A DNA stretch of 64,000 nucleotides, taken from the NCBI RefSeq assembly GCF_003046475.1, contig NZ_PZZZ01000007.1, forward strand, positions 237,078 to 301,077, in the 5' to 3' direction. The notes beneath the pieces are model-generated. The model ran no database searches and was not told where the DNA came from. It saw nothing but the letters and a program-made list of their open reading frames with translations. The translations under genes and the position numbers were made by a program. Position 1 is the stretch's first letter. The number at the start of each line of letters is the position of its first letter. This stretch comes from Mycoplana dimorpha (lineage in GTDB: Bacteria > Pseudomonadota > Alphaproteobacteria > Rhizobiales > Rhizobiaceae). Below are positions 12,121 to 21,130 of the stretch, piece by piece.

Positions 12121-14003
12121 TGAACGCTGCCGCCTCCACCACCACGGCAAGGGCGCCGGACAGTCCCGCAGCACAGGAAGAGCAGTCGCTGCTACGCTTC
12201 TTCACCTGCGGATCGGTCGACGACGGCAAGTCGACGCTGATCGGCCGACTGCTCTACGATACCCGGTTGATCCTCGAGGACCAATTCGCCGCCCTCGAAC
12301 GCGACAGCGCCCGGCACGGAACGACCGGCGGAGACATCGATTTCGCGCTTCTGCTCGACGGGCTCGAAGCCGAGCGCGAGCAGGGTATCACCATCGACGT
12401 CGCCTACCGCCACTTCGCCACCAACCGGCGCCGCTTCATCGTCGCCGATACGCCCGGCCACGAGGAATACACCCGCAACATGGCGACCGGCGCCTCGACG
12501 GCCGATCTCGCAGTCGTCCTGGTCGACGCCCGCCAGGGCATTCTCACACAAACTCGCCGCCACGCCTTCATCGCCTCGCTGCTCGGCGTCCGCCACGTCG
12601 TCCTCGCCGTCAACAAGGTCGACCTGGTGGACTTCGCGCAGGCGACGTTCGACGCGATTGCACACGAATTCCATTCGTTCGCGAAGGATTTCTGCTTCGA
12701 GACGATCGTCGAAATTCCGATGTCGGCGCGTTACGGCGACAATGTAACGACCTCATCCGATCGCACCCCATGGTATTCCGGTCCCACGTTGCTCGAACAC
12801 CTGGAGACGGTTCCGGTGACCGAGCGTGACGGTCCGTTCCGGCTTCCGGTGCAGTTCGTCAGCCGGCCGAACGCCGACTTCCGCGGCTATGCAGGCCAGA
12901 TCGCCGCCGGACGCATCGCCGTCGGCGACGCAATCGTCGCCGCGAGATCCGGCCGCACCTCGACTGTGCGGTCGATCGTGACCGCCGATGGCAATCTGCA
13001 GAGCGCAAGCGCCGGCCAGGCCGTCACGGTCGTGCTCTCGGACGAGATCGACGTGTCCCGCGGCGACATTCTGGCCGCTCCGGCCGAGCGCCCCCACCGC
13101 GCCGATCAGTTCATGGCCCATGTCATCTGGTTCAGCCCTGAGCCGATGCTGCCGGGCCGAAGCTACGTGCTCCGCACCGAGGTCGACAGCGTCGGCGCGA
13201 CCGTGACGGCGCTGAAATACCAGATCGACATCAACAATTTCTCGCACGAGGCAGCCAAATCCCTGCACATGAACGAGGTCGGCGTCTGCAACGTCTCGAC
13301 GCAGGCTCCGGTCGTCTTTGACAGCTACAGGGAAAACCGCAGCACCGGCAACTTCGTGCTGATCGACCGCTTCACCAATGCCACCGTCGGCGCCGGCATG
13401 ATCGATTATCCGCTCCACCGGGCCGCAAACATCCAGTGGCAGGCACTCGACATCGACAGGAACGCCCGCGCGACGCTGAAGCATCAGCGGCCCGCGGTGA
13501 TCTGGCTGACCGGCCTTTCCGGCGCCGGCAAGTCGACGATCGCCAACACGCTGGAAAAGCTGCTGCATGCCGGAGGTCGCCACACTTACGTGCTCGATGG
13601 CGACAATGTCCGCCATGGGCTCAATCGCGACCTCGGCTTCACCGCCGAGGATCGCGTCGAAAACATCCGCCGGATCGCCGAAGTGGCGCGACTGATGGCG
13701 GACGCCGGCCTGATCGTGATCGTCTCGGCCATTTCGCCGTTCGGCTCGGAACGACGCATGGCCCGCGATCTGTTCGACCCCGGTGATTTCGTCGAGGTGT
13801 TCGTCGACACCCCGCTGGAGGAATGCGTCAGGCGCGATCCCAAGGGGCTTTACAGGAAGGCGCTGGCAGGCGAACTGACGAACTTCACCGGCGTGGATTC
13901 CCCCTATGAGCGGCCGGAAACGCCGGAACTTCACCTGCGGACCGGGGGCCATGACCCGGCCGAGCTCGCCGGGCAGATCGAGGCCTACCTGCTCCGCCGC
14001 TAA
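12120..14003 (+). CDS. cysNC: Bifunctional sulfate adenylyltransferase subunit 1 / adenylylsulfate kinase
   Basis: A 627-residue fusion (CysNC/NodQ type). The N-terminal GTPase has G1 GSVDDGKSTLIGRLLYD (about residues 31-47), G3 DTPGHEEYTRNM and G4 NKVD, followed by elongation-factor-like beta barrels. From about residue 455 comes a full APS kinase: P-loop GLSGAGKST, LDGDNVRHGLN, and the segment DPKGLYRKALAGELTNFTG. Together with CysD it converts sulfate to PAPS. The ATG shares one base with the cysD TGA, so translation is coupled. PAPS can feed assimilation or sulfotransferases; the capsule genes downstream make the second use possible, but no sulfotransferase gene is seen here. Confidence 0.96.
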   Translation: MNAAASTTTARAPDSPAAQEEQSLLRFFTCGSVDDGKSTLIGRLLYDTRLILEDQFAALERDSARHGTTGGDIDFALLLDGLEAEREQGITIDVAYRHFATNRRRFIVADTPGHEEYTRNMATGASTADLAVVLVDARQGILTQTRRHAFIASLLGVRHVVLAVNKVDLVDFAQATFDAIAHEFHSFAKDFCFETIVEIPMSARYGDNVTTSSDRTPWYSGPTLLEHLETVPVTERDGPFRLPVQFVSRPNADFRGYAGQIAAGRIAVGDAIVAARSGRTSTVRSIVTADGNLQSASAGQAVTVVLSDEIDVSRGDILAAPAERPHRADQFMAHVIWFSPEPMLPGRSYVLRTEVDSVGATVTALKYQIDINNFSHEAAKSLHMNEVGVCNVSTQAPVVFDSYRENRSTGNFVLIDRFTNATVGAGMIDYPLHRAANIQWQALDIDRNARATLKHQRPAVIWLTGLSGAGKSTIANTLEKLLHAGGRHTYVLDGDNVRHGLNRDLGFTAEDRVENIRRIAEVARLMADAGLIVIVSAISPFGSERRMARDLFDPGDFVEVFVDTPLEECVRRDPKGLYRKALAGELTNFTGVDSPYERPETPELHLRTGGHDPAELAGQIEAYLLRR

Positions 14004-14149
14004 TTTAAGAAAAAGCTCTGATCCGGACTTGCGGCCGGGAACATTCCCCCGCAGGACGGAGCGGTGCGCCCCAGGGCGCAGAGCCCCTTGCCTGACCGCG
14101 TGCGATCGGGTTGAAGCATGCCTATCGAAACTCACCGGGGACCGCCGTG

Positions 14150-14947
14150 ATGACCTTGCCCGCCAACCTGCTGGATACCCTCGAAGATGCGGCGATCGAA
14201 GCTGGCAAGGCGATCATGGCGGTCTACGAGTCCGGACCGACCGTCAGTTTCAAGGACGATCGGTCGCCGGTGACCGAGGCTGACGAACGCGCCGAAGCGG
14301 TCATCCTGACCCGCCTTGCGGCCGCTTTCCCGGGCGTCCCGGTCGTCGCCGAGGAATCGGTGGCGGCGGGGCGCGTACCGGATATCGGCGATGGCCGTTT
14401 CTTCCTGGTCGATCCCCTCGACGGCACGCGCGAGTTCATCGACGGGCGCAAGGAGTTCACCGTCAACATCGCGCTGATCGAAGCAGGCGTGCCGATTGCC
14501 GGCGTGGTTTACGCACCGGCGTTGGGGGTCGCCTTTTCGGGAGCGAATGGCCACGCCGAGAAGCTGCGCCTCGGGGCGGACTTTACGATCCTGGACCGGC
14601 GCACGATCGGTTGCCGGGCCAGGCCTGCCGATGTGACCGCCGTTGTCAGCCGCTCGCATGGCGACCCGCTGACCGATGACTTCCTCGACCAGAACAGCAT
14701 CATCCAGCGCACGACCGTGGGCTCGTCATTGAAGTTCTGCCTTCTTGCCGAGGGCCTGGCGGACGTCTATCCGCGGTTCGGCCGCACGATGGAATGGGAC
14801 ACCGCGGCGGGCGACGCGGTGCTGCGCGCCGCCGGCGGCCGCGTGACCCGGCCGGACGGGACACCTCTCATCTATGGCAAGACCGGTCAGCCGCACGACA
14901 GCGATTTCGCCAATCAGGCGTTCATCGCGTGGGGATACCAACCCTGA
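14150..14947 (+). CDS. cysQ: 3'(2'),5'-bisphosphate nucleotidase
   Basis: A 265-residue member of the lithium-sensitive, magnesium-dependent phosphatase family. It hydrolyses PAP (and PAPS) and so recycles the by-product of PAPS use. Metal-binding motifs are all present: VVAEES, LVDPLDGTREFI, and the C-terminal EWDTAAGDAVLRAAGG. The ATG at 14150 has CGGGGA upstream and the family N-terminus follows. It lies 146 bases after cysNC in the same direction, a common rhizobial arrangement. Confidence 0.94.
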   Translation: MTLPANLLDTLEDAAIEAGKAIMAVYESGPTVSFKDDRSPVTEADERAEAVILTRLAAAFPGVPVVAEESVAAGRVPDIGDGRFFLVDPLDGTREFIDGRKEFTVNIALIEAGVPIAGVVYAPALGVAFSGANGHAEKLRLGADFTILDRRTIGCRARPADVTAVVSRSHGDPLTDDFLDQNSIIQRTTVGSSLKFCLLAEGLADVYPRFGRTMEWDTAAGDAVLRAAGGRVTRPDGTPLIYGKTGQPHDSDFANQAFIAWGYQP

Positions 14948-15144
14948 GCGGCACTGACGATAAAACGGGCCGGGCCATGAAAAGACCAGAAACAGGCTGC
15001 AGCATCGAAACGGTTCGGCGGTAGAAGCGGTGACCGCCCGGAGGCAGGCGGTTGGCCGATGAACTTGTAACGACATATCAGCTCGAATAAACTGCAATCG
15101 ATCAGGCAGTTGCTAAACCTTTCAGCTCAGCAGCGAGAGTGTTG

Positions 15145-16536
15145 ATGAAGACGGAACCTGATCCCCCAAGCAGACAAGCCGCGTCCGGCGAACAGTCCAA
15201 GGGCAGCAATCTGCTGGACATGCCGAAGGCTCGCATGCTGCGACGCGCGGAACGGCAGAAGCAGCGGCTGATGCGCGAAGCGTCAGAAACCGCTCGCGCA
15301 AAGACCAAGCCGGATCCCTTCGATGAAGACGACGAGCTGTCGCCGGCACAGCGCCGGGCCGATGAGGAGTTTTCGGTCAGATCGATCTTCGAGATGCCCA
15401 AACTTGCGCCCAAGAAGCGCAAGATAGCCTGGACTGCGATATCGTTCTTTCTCGCCGTCATCGTCCCGACCGTCCTCACCGGGCTCTATTTCGCCTTCGT
15501 CGCCAGCCCGCAATACGAGGTTGAGGCGCAATTTGCGGTGCGGGGTGCAAACCAGAGTTCGCTCAGCGCCCTTGGCCTCGGCAGCCTCATGGGCACCACG
15601 GTCGAGGCGGGTGACTCCTACATCGTGGCCAATTACATCCATTCGCAGCAAATCCTCCAGGACATGAAGGAGCAGGCGGAACTCGACGTCAGGAAGTTTT
15701 ACGCCCGCGACGACGTCGACTTCGTCTACAAGACCGATGCGCACACGCCACTCGACCAGTTCGTCTCGTACTGGCGGGACATGGTGAATGTCAGCTTCAA
15801 TTCGACGACCGGCAACGTGACGCTGCAGGTCTACGCCTTCACGCCGGAAGACGCCAAGGCGATCACCGATGCGGTCCTGCTGGTCTCGGAAAATCTCGTC
15901 AATCGGCTGTCCGATGAATCGCGCAATCAGTATCTCGACGTCGTCAACAAGCAGGTCGAGCGCGCTGAAAACCGCCTTGCCAGTGTGCGCGAGCAGTTGT
16001 CGCAGCTGCGCCAGACCGAGCAGGCGGTCGACCCGGCCACGCTGGCCAAGATGGAATCGACGATCATTGAATCGATCGAGCAGGAACTGGCCTCCGTGCG
16101 CACCCGCTACAAGGCGCTGGTGAACACCGTCAGTCGTGACGCCCCCTCCGCCAGGGTCCTCGAGCGCCAGATCGTCGCCCTGGAGGCGCAGCTGGTCGAA
16201 CAGAAGGCGCGCGTCGGGAGCGGCGTGACGGAGAAACCCGGGAGCGCCGACGCGACCCATACCGTCAGCGACGTCATCGACAAGTTCTCGCAGCTGATGA
16301 TCGAGCAGGAGTTCGCGGTGAAGGCGTACTCCACCTCGCTCGCCGGCCTGGAGACCGCAATGGTGGAGGCGCAGAAGCAGGAACGGTTTTTTGCCACCTA
16401 CGTTGCTCCCCGCATCCCCGAAATCGCGATCTACCCGAAGCGGATCCTGAACACGATGCTCGGATTCCTGGCGTTCTTTGCCGCGTGGCTCGTCGGTTTC
16501 TTTGTTTACAAGTCGATTAAGGACCACGCGATCTGA
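15145..16536 (+). CDS. kpsE: Capsule polysaccharide export inner-membrane protein (KpsE/RkpR type)
   Basis: A 463-residue polysaccharide co-polymerase/adaptor. A long cytoplasmic N-terminus of about 90 charged residues is followed by TM1 (about 93-116), then a periplasmic domain opening SPQYEVEAQFAVRG, a coiled-coil stretch at about 265-335, and a C-terminal TM (about 432-455) with YPKRILNTMLGFLAFF before it. This is the KpsE/Wzz-like layout; KpsE joins the KpsMT ABC transporter to the outer-membrane channel. The ATG at 15145 is preferred over GTG and TTG just upstream. The next gene, kpsM, starts 39 bases later. Confidence 0.9.
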   Translation: MKTEPDPPSRQAASGEQSKGSNLLDMPKARMLRRAERQKQRLMREASETARAKTKPDPFDEDDELSPAQRRADEEFSVRSIFEMPKLAPKKRKIAWTAISFFLAVIVPTVLTGLYFAFVASPQYEVEAQFAVRGANQSSLSALGLGSLMGTTVEAGDSYIVANYIHSQQILQDMKEQAELDVRKFYARDDVDFVYKTDAHTPLDQFVSYWRDMVNVSFNSTTGNVTLQVYAFTPEDAKAITDAVLLVSENLVNRLSDESRNQYLDVVNKQVERAENRLASVREQLSQLRQTEQAVDPATLAKMESTIIESIEQELASVRTRYKALVNTVSRDAPSARVLERQIVALEAQLVEQKARVGSGVTEKPGSADATHTVSDVIDKFSQLMIEQEFAVKAYSTSLAGLETAMVEAQKQERFFATYVAPRIPEIAIYPKRILNTMLGFLAFFAAWLVGFFVYKSIKDHAI

Positions 16537-16575
16537 ACCGCGCCCGGCACGACGCCTGATCATAGGTGCACTGCC

Positions 16576-17367
16576 ATGTATCTGACGGAAAAGAGCTTTC
16601 GATATGCTCTGAAAGAGAACGCACGCGTCGTTGCCGCGTTGATCGTGCGCAGCGGCGTGACGCGCTTCGGTGAAAGCCGGATCGGCTACCTGTGGACCCT
16701 GGCCGAGCCGGCAATCTATGTCGGCATGTTCCTGTCGCTGCACACCTTCGTCCGGCAAAACCTTCCGTTCGGCGACAGTGCCATGCTGTTCTTCCTGACC
16801 GGGGTCATCGGCTTCCGCATGACCAACCTGATTGCCCGCAAGGCGGCGAACGGCCTTTCCCACAACCAGCCGATGCTGTCCTATCCGCTGGTCAAGCCGC
16901 TCGACACGATCGTGGCCGCCTTCGTGCTGGAGGCGATCATCTGGGTGATCATCTGCTCGCTATTTCTCTTCTTCATGTATGCCGCACTGGAGCGCACGAT
17001 CATCGTCTATCCGCTGGAATTTGCCGCCAGCCTCATGGCGATCGCCTATTTCGCGTTCTCGTTTGCCGTGTTCAATGCCACCTTCGGCACCCTCGTGCCG
17101 ATGTGGGCGAAGATCCTCGGCTTCAGCAACATGGCGCTGATGCTGTCCTCGGGGGTCGTGTTCGTTCCCTCGCAGCTTCCGCCCGCCGTGCTGGCGATCG
17201 TCTGGTGGAACCCGTTCCTGCATTGCGTCGAATGGTTCCGCTCCTCGACCTATCTCGACTATGTCAGCGTTCTGGACCGCCGATACCTTCTGTCCGTAGC
17301 GACTGCTTTCCTGGTCGTCGGCCTGACGCTCGAGCGGGTCTATCGGAACAGGATCCTCAGCGAATGA
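16576..17367 (+). CDS. kpsM: Capsule polysaccharide ABC transporter permease
   Basis: A 263-residue ABC-2 type permease with six hydrophobic spans. The N-terminal cytoplasmic stretch (SRIGYLWTLAEPAIYVGMF, preceded by RFGE) is the family signature, and NPFLHCVEWFRSS-type sequence lies between the last helices. Its stop overlaps the kpsT start by four bases (ATGA), so kpsT depends on translation of kpsM. It forms the membrane pore that flips the lipid-linked capsule chain with KpsT. Confidence 0.94.
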   Translation: MYLTEKSFRYALKENARVVAALIVRSGVTRFGESRIGYLWTLAEPAIYVGMFLSLHTFVRQNLPFGDSAMLFFLTGVIGFRMTNLIARKAANGLSHNQPMLSYPLVKPLDTIVAAFVLEAIIWVIICSLFLFFMYAALERTIIVYPLEFAASLMAIAYFAFSFAVFNATFGTLVPMWAKILGFSNMALMLSSGVVFVPSQLPPAVLAIVWWNPFLHCVEWFRSSTYLDYVSVLDRRYLLSVATAFLVVGLTLERVYRNRILSE

Positions 17368-18033
17368 TTGTGTTCGACAACGTCAGCAAGGTGTTCAAGA
17401 ATCCCCGCGGCGGCGGCAGGAAGGTGGTCCTCGATCGCTTTTCAGGCGCTTTCCGGCCGGGGCTCAACGTCGGCATCCTTGGACGAAACGGCGCCGGCAA
17501 GACGACGCTGATGAACCTGATGTCCGGCCTCGACACGCCGACCAGCGGCCGCATCTATCGCGAGGGCAGGATTTCCTGGCCCCTCGGCTTCAGGGGGGGG
17601 CGTGCACTCCCGCTTGACCGGCGCGCAGAACACCCGCTTCATCGCCGACATCTACGGCAAGGATCGCGAGGAGGTCCTCGAGTTCGTCAGGGATTTCTCC
17701 GAGCTCGGATCCTATCTCGACATGCCGGTCCGCACCTACTCGGCCGGCATGCGGGCGCGCCTTTCCTTCGGCATCTGCATGGCGATCGACTTCGAGTACT
17801 ATCTCATCGACGAGTCGATTGCGGTCGGCGACACCAATTTCAAGAAGAAGAGCAAGCGGGTGTTCGAAGAGCGGCGCGAGAACGCCACCCTCCTGCTCGT
17901 GTCCCACTCCCCCGCCCTGTTGCGCGCCTTCTGCCACGTCGGCGGCGTGATCAAGGACGGCAGGATCACCTTCTATGACGACATCCAGGATGCGATCCAG
18001 GCGCATGAGGACAATCTGGCCCGCGGCCACTAG
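17364..18033 (+). pseudogene. kpsT: Capsule polysaccharide ABC transporter ATPase, frameshifted in a G8 run
   Basis: The first part, from ATG 17364, encodes MIVFDNVSKVF through Walker A GRNGAGKTT to ISWPLGFRGG at about residue 79. The frame then breaks. The remainder is open in the +1 frame from about 17600: LTGAQNTRFIADIYG, signature YSAGMRARLSFGI, Walker B YLIDESIAVGD, and H-loop LLVSHS, ending at 18033. The break falls in eight consecutive G at 17593-17600. Seven G would read GFRGGVHSRLTG and give a 222-residue protein, the normal KpsT length. Both halves look fully conserved, so this is a very recent change, a sequencing error, or a switchable tract. Confidence 0.9.
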
Positions 18034-18333
18034 CATCCTGAACGGGGACAAAATCCGTCGGTCGCCCGTTGGTGCTGAACCAGCAGCATTGCTCCCGCCC
18101 TCGGCTCAGCCCGCCGCCTGCTGCCGAGATTAAAGTTGGAGTATCAACGCCATAGCCAGAGCTTCCGGTTTCCAGCCACAGCGCCGGAACCGCCGGTTTG
18201 CGTCCTCCCCCCGTCGCCCGGTCATTTTCCGAGCACCCTTTTCGTCCCCGCCCCGCACGCCAACCCTATCCTGACGGCACGGCAACGGCGTCGATGGACG
18301 GCGCCGGCCGCCACGCTGGATCAGGAGACGATC
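18034..18333. other. Intergenic between kpsT and the DUF2793 gene
   Basis: 300 bases without a supported gene. The frame upstream of 18334 is open back to 18136 but has no ribosome site and low-complexity Pro/Arg content, so I treat it as non-coding. No terminator or RNA gene stands out. Confidence 0.4.
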
Positions 18334-19368
18334 ATGCAGGAGCAGACGACCCGCCTTGGCCTTCCATACATCCTGCCCTCGCAGGCGCAGAAGCATGTCC
18401 CCCACAACGAGGCGCTGGACGCCCTGGATGCGATGGTCCAGCTGGTCCTCGCAGGCATCGCCAACGATCCGCCGCCGGCACCGGCCGAAGGGGCCTGTTA
18501 CGGCGTCGATGCGGCGCCGACTGGCGCCTGGAGCACCATGGCGGGCAGTGTGGCGCAGTGGCGCGATGGCGGCTGGCGGTTCGTCCGACCACAGGAAGGC
18601 TGGCTCGCCTGGTGCGTGACCGAGCAGCGCCTGCACGTCCACGACGGGGCGCACTGGCAGCGCTTCGCCCATATCGGCGCACTGCCGGCGCTGGGCATCA
18701 ATGCAACGGCAGACGACGCCAATCGCCTGGCTGTCGCAGCGCCCGCCAGCCTCTTTACACATACGGGGTCCGACCATCGGCTGAAAATCAACAAGGCCGG
18801 AGCGGGCGACACCGCGACCCTGCTCTTCCAGTCGGACTGGGTCGGCCAGGCGGAAATGGGCCTTGCCGGCAGCAACGCCTTCGCCATCAAGGTGGCAGAC
18901 GCCGGCGGCGCCTGGCACACCGCCCTGAGCATCGGCGCGACCGGCCATGTCGCCACCCCGTTGCGGCCGGCGGCGAGAGCCTGGCGCCAGGGCATCATGG
19001 TGCCGCCGGCGAGCAGCCTGACCGGCTTCACGAGCACCGAGTTTTCGACCGGCGGCCTTGTGCTCGGCACTGCGGTTCCCGGCGGTTCGGGCAATCGCCT
19101 CGTCGCTCCCGTCACCGCGCACTATCTCGTCGTCCTCAGCGTGCTGCCGACCACCACGGCGGCGTTCCAGGTCGATGTCGTGATCAACGGCACCAGGACC
19201 GCGTTCGGCACCGCGCAGCAGTCCGGCGCGCCGGCCGGTCGCAAGGTCTGCGTGAGCGGCGTGGTTCCGATCGCCCAGAACGACTGGATCGCCCTGCGGC
19301 ACGAGGGCAGCGCAAGCCTCGACTTCGGGTTCGACAAGACCGAACTGTTCGTGGTGGCGCTGACCTGA
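18334..19368 (+). CDS. DUF2793 domain protein
   Basis: A 344-residue protein beginning MQEQTTRLGLPYILPSQAQKHVPHNEALDALD, which is the DUF2793 opening seen in phage- and gene-transfer-agent-like tail proteins and also in chromosomal rhizobial genes. It is followed by a Trp-rich small domain (GDAAPTGAW-like, CVTEQRLHVHDGAHWQRF) and a C-terminal beta-rich region (about 220-344). No signal peptide is visible. The ATG at 18334 has GGAG seven bases upstream. Its place inside the capsule cluster suggests a surface or glycan-binding role, which is inference. Confidence 0.75.
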   Translation: MQEQTTRLGLPYILPSQAQKHVPHNEALDALDAMVQLVLAGIANDPPPAPAEGACYGVDAAPTGAWSTMAGSVAQWRDGGWRFVRPQEGWLAWCVTEQRLHVHDGAHWQRFAHIGALPALGINATADDANRLAVAAPASLFTHTGSDHRLKINKAGAGDTATLLFQSDWVGQAEMGLAGSNAFAIKVADAGGAWHTALSIGATGHVATPLRPAARAWRQGIMVPPASSLTGFTSTEFSTGGLVLGTAVPGGSGNRLVAPVTAHYLVVLSVLPTTTAAFQVDVVINGTRTAFGTAQQSGAPAGRKVCVSGVVPIAQNDWIALRHEGSASLDFGFDKTELFVVALT

Positions 19369-19521
19369 CGATTGCTTTCGCAGCCGACCTATGGCGGTTT
19401 CGGCCATGAACTGCATGGGACCAAACGGAAGGCAGGTCGCGCATGTCCTTATGCGCGATCTCCTTTGGCTCAGGGCCGTGTTGATTGCGCGAAGCAGACC
19501 GTGACTAGGTGTGCCCCGCTG

Positions 19522-20967
19522 TCAGGCGCGGGGGACCTCGGGCTTTGCCGCTCGGGTGGCAGCGCTGGCGCTCAACACGCGCGCCGGCGGCCTGCCCTGC
19601 TCGCCCCGCCCCCGGCCGACTGCCTCCAGGAGCCTGTCGCGCAACGCCCGGATCGCGACCTCCATGCCTTCATAGGCGTAGAAATCTCCAGGTTGCAGGC
19701 ATCGCTCATGCAGCCACGACAGGTAGCGGCTGCGGACTTTCGCCGGCGCAACCTTCTTGCAGTTCCAGAAACCGTCGAGCTCGATCCCCTTGTTGACGCA
19801 GAAGGCGAGGTCCGGATGCCGGTAGATGGCCTGTCCCATCACCGCCAGCGGCGTGCCATGATGAATGGCAACGAGCCCGGAGGTGCTGTTAATCGTCACC
19901 ACGCCGGCCGCGTTCCGGGTCAGAAGCCCAAGCGAACCGCCGTCGATGATGTGCACGCGGTCGGCGACGTCGTTCAGCTTGCTGACCTGCTCGATGAACT
20001 GACGGTCGCGGCTGTGTCCCCGTTCCAACGGATGGATCTTGAAGACGAGCTGGTGGCTTGCCGGCGCGCTTCGCGCGAAGGAAACGATCGATTTGAGGAT
20101 CAGCCTCTGGCTGTTCCAGCTGCCGGCGGCCAGTCCCAGCTGGCTGTCGTCGTGGACCTGCAGCGGAATCAGGAAATACTTCCGTTCGTGATGCTCGAGC
20201 AGATACTCGACGCAGCGATAGTTGGCGCTGAGATTGCGGAATTTCCGGTAGTAGTTCTTGATCCAGTAGAACGCCTCCGAAACGAGCGTCCGCTTCTGCT
20301 TGTGGAAGAGCTTCCGCTCGCTCGCGGTGGAAAAGAGATTGCGCAGCGAGAAATAGAGGAAGGCGTAGGTGGCCATGGCGCTGAAGGAAGACGGGTAGGC
20401 CACGCCCTTGCGGCGATCGGCGTAACGGCCCGAATAGCTCCTCGGCGGCAACTTGCCGGCAAGGGGCGAACGCCAGTTGTTGCCGCCGAATTCGAGCGTG
20501 ATGTTGCCCGGGCGCAGGTAGCCCTCTTCCAGGCAGATCACCGGCACCCCCAACCTTTCGCAGCAGGCGATCGCAACCCGGTGCACCTGTCGCTCGCAGC
20601 CGAACAGGACGACGAAATCGAAGCCGTGCGCACTCAGCATTTCCGCGAGCCAGGCGTCCCAGCCCTCGGCTGTTCCCGAAAAGTTCAAGGTCTTGCCGCG
20701 CTGTGCGAACAGCCGGTCGCCGATATTGAAGCATACGCGCCAGGCATCGAAACCGCTTTCGTTGAGGAGCGCCTGCGCCATGCGGAAGAACGGTCCGACC
20801 GGCCCCTGCAACAGCAGCACGCGAGGCGCACTCTTCGACGGGAACAGCTCGCGCTTGCGGCGGAGATTGAGGAAGATCAGGCGCGACTGTTTGCGTCCGG
20901 GCGCCCGGCCCTCATGCGGGCGGCTGTCGTTCGGCTGATTGGTCGAATGGCGTTCGTTCGACATCAT
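19522..20967 (-). CDS. kpsS: Capsule polysaccharide biosynthesis/export protein KpsS type
   Basis: A 481-residue cytoplasmic protein. It shows LLLQGPVGPFFRMAQALLNES, VVLFGCERQVHRVA, LEEGYLRPGNITLE and TINSTSGLVAIHHGTPLAVMG, all typical of KpsS/LipB. Family members are Kdo transferases that begin the poly-Kdo linker on the lipid anchor of group 2 capsules. Two adjacent ATGs open the gene (20967 and 20964); neither has a strong ribosome site. It lies convergent to the DUF2793 gene and downstream of kpsC on the same strand with a 163-base AT-rich spacer that may hold its own promoter. A C-terminal tail after about 440 is Arg/Ala rich. Confidence 0.9.
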   Translation of the reverse strand: MMSNERHSTNQPNDSRPHEGRAPGRKQSRLIFLNLRRKRELFPSKSAPRVLLLQGPVGPFFRMAQALLNESGFDAWRVCFNIGDRLFAQRGKTLNFSGTAEGWDAWLAEMLSAHGFDFVVLFGCERQVHRVAIACCERLGVPVICLEEGYLRPGNITLEFGGNNWRSPLAGKLPPRSYSGRYADRRKGVAYPSSFSAMATYAFLYFSLRNLFSTASERKLFHKQKRTLVSEAFYWIKNYYRKFRNLSANYRCVEYLLEHHERKYFLIPLQVHDDSQLGLAAGSWNSQRLILKSIVSFARSAPASHQLVFKIHPLERGHSRDRQFIEQVSKLNDVADRVHIIDGGSLGLLTRNAAGVVTINSTSGLVAIHHGTPLAVMGQAIYRHPDLAFCVNKGIELDGFWNCKKVAPAKVRSRYLSWLHERCLQPGDFYAYEGMEVAIRALRDRLLEAVGRGRGEQGRPPARVLSASAATRAAKPEVPRA

Positions 20968-21130
20968 GATTCAGCTTTGCGAGGGGCCACGCTAGATTAA
21001 TTAGCATATGCAGCTGTGCTAAATTGATCAAACCGATCGCGTTGAATTATTGTTGCAGCGCCGCGACTTTGTTTACGCAGGAGATGCGCAGGCGACGCTT
21101 CCGGCAGGCATTGCCGGCCAGCAGACCAGC

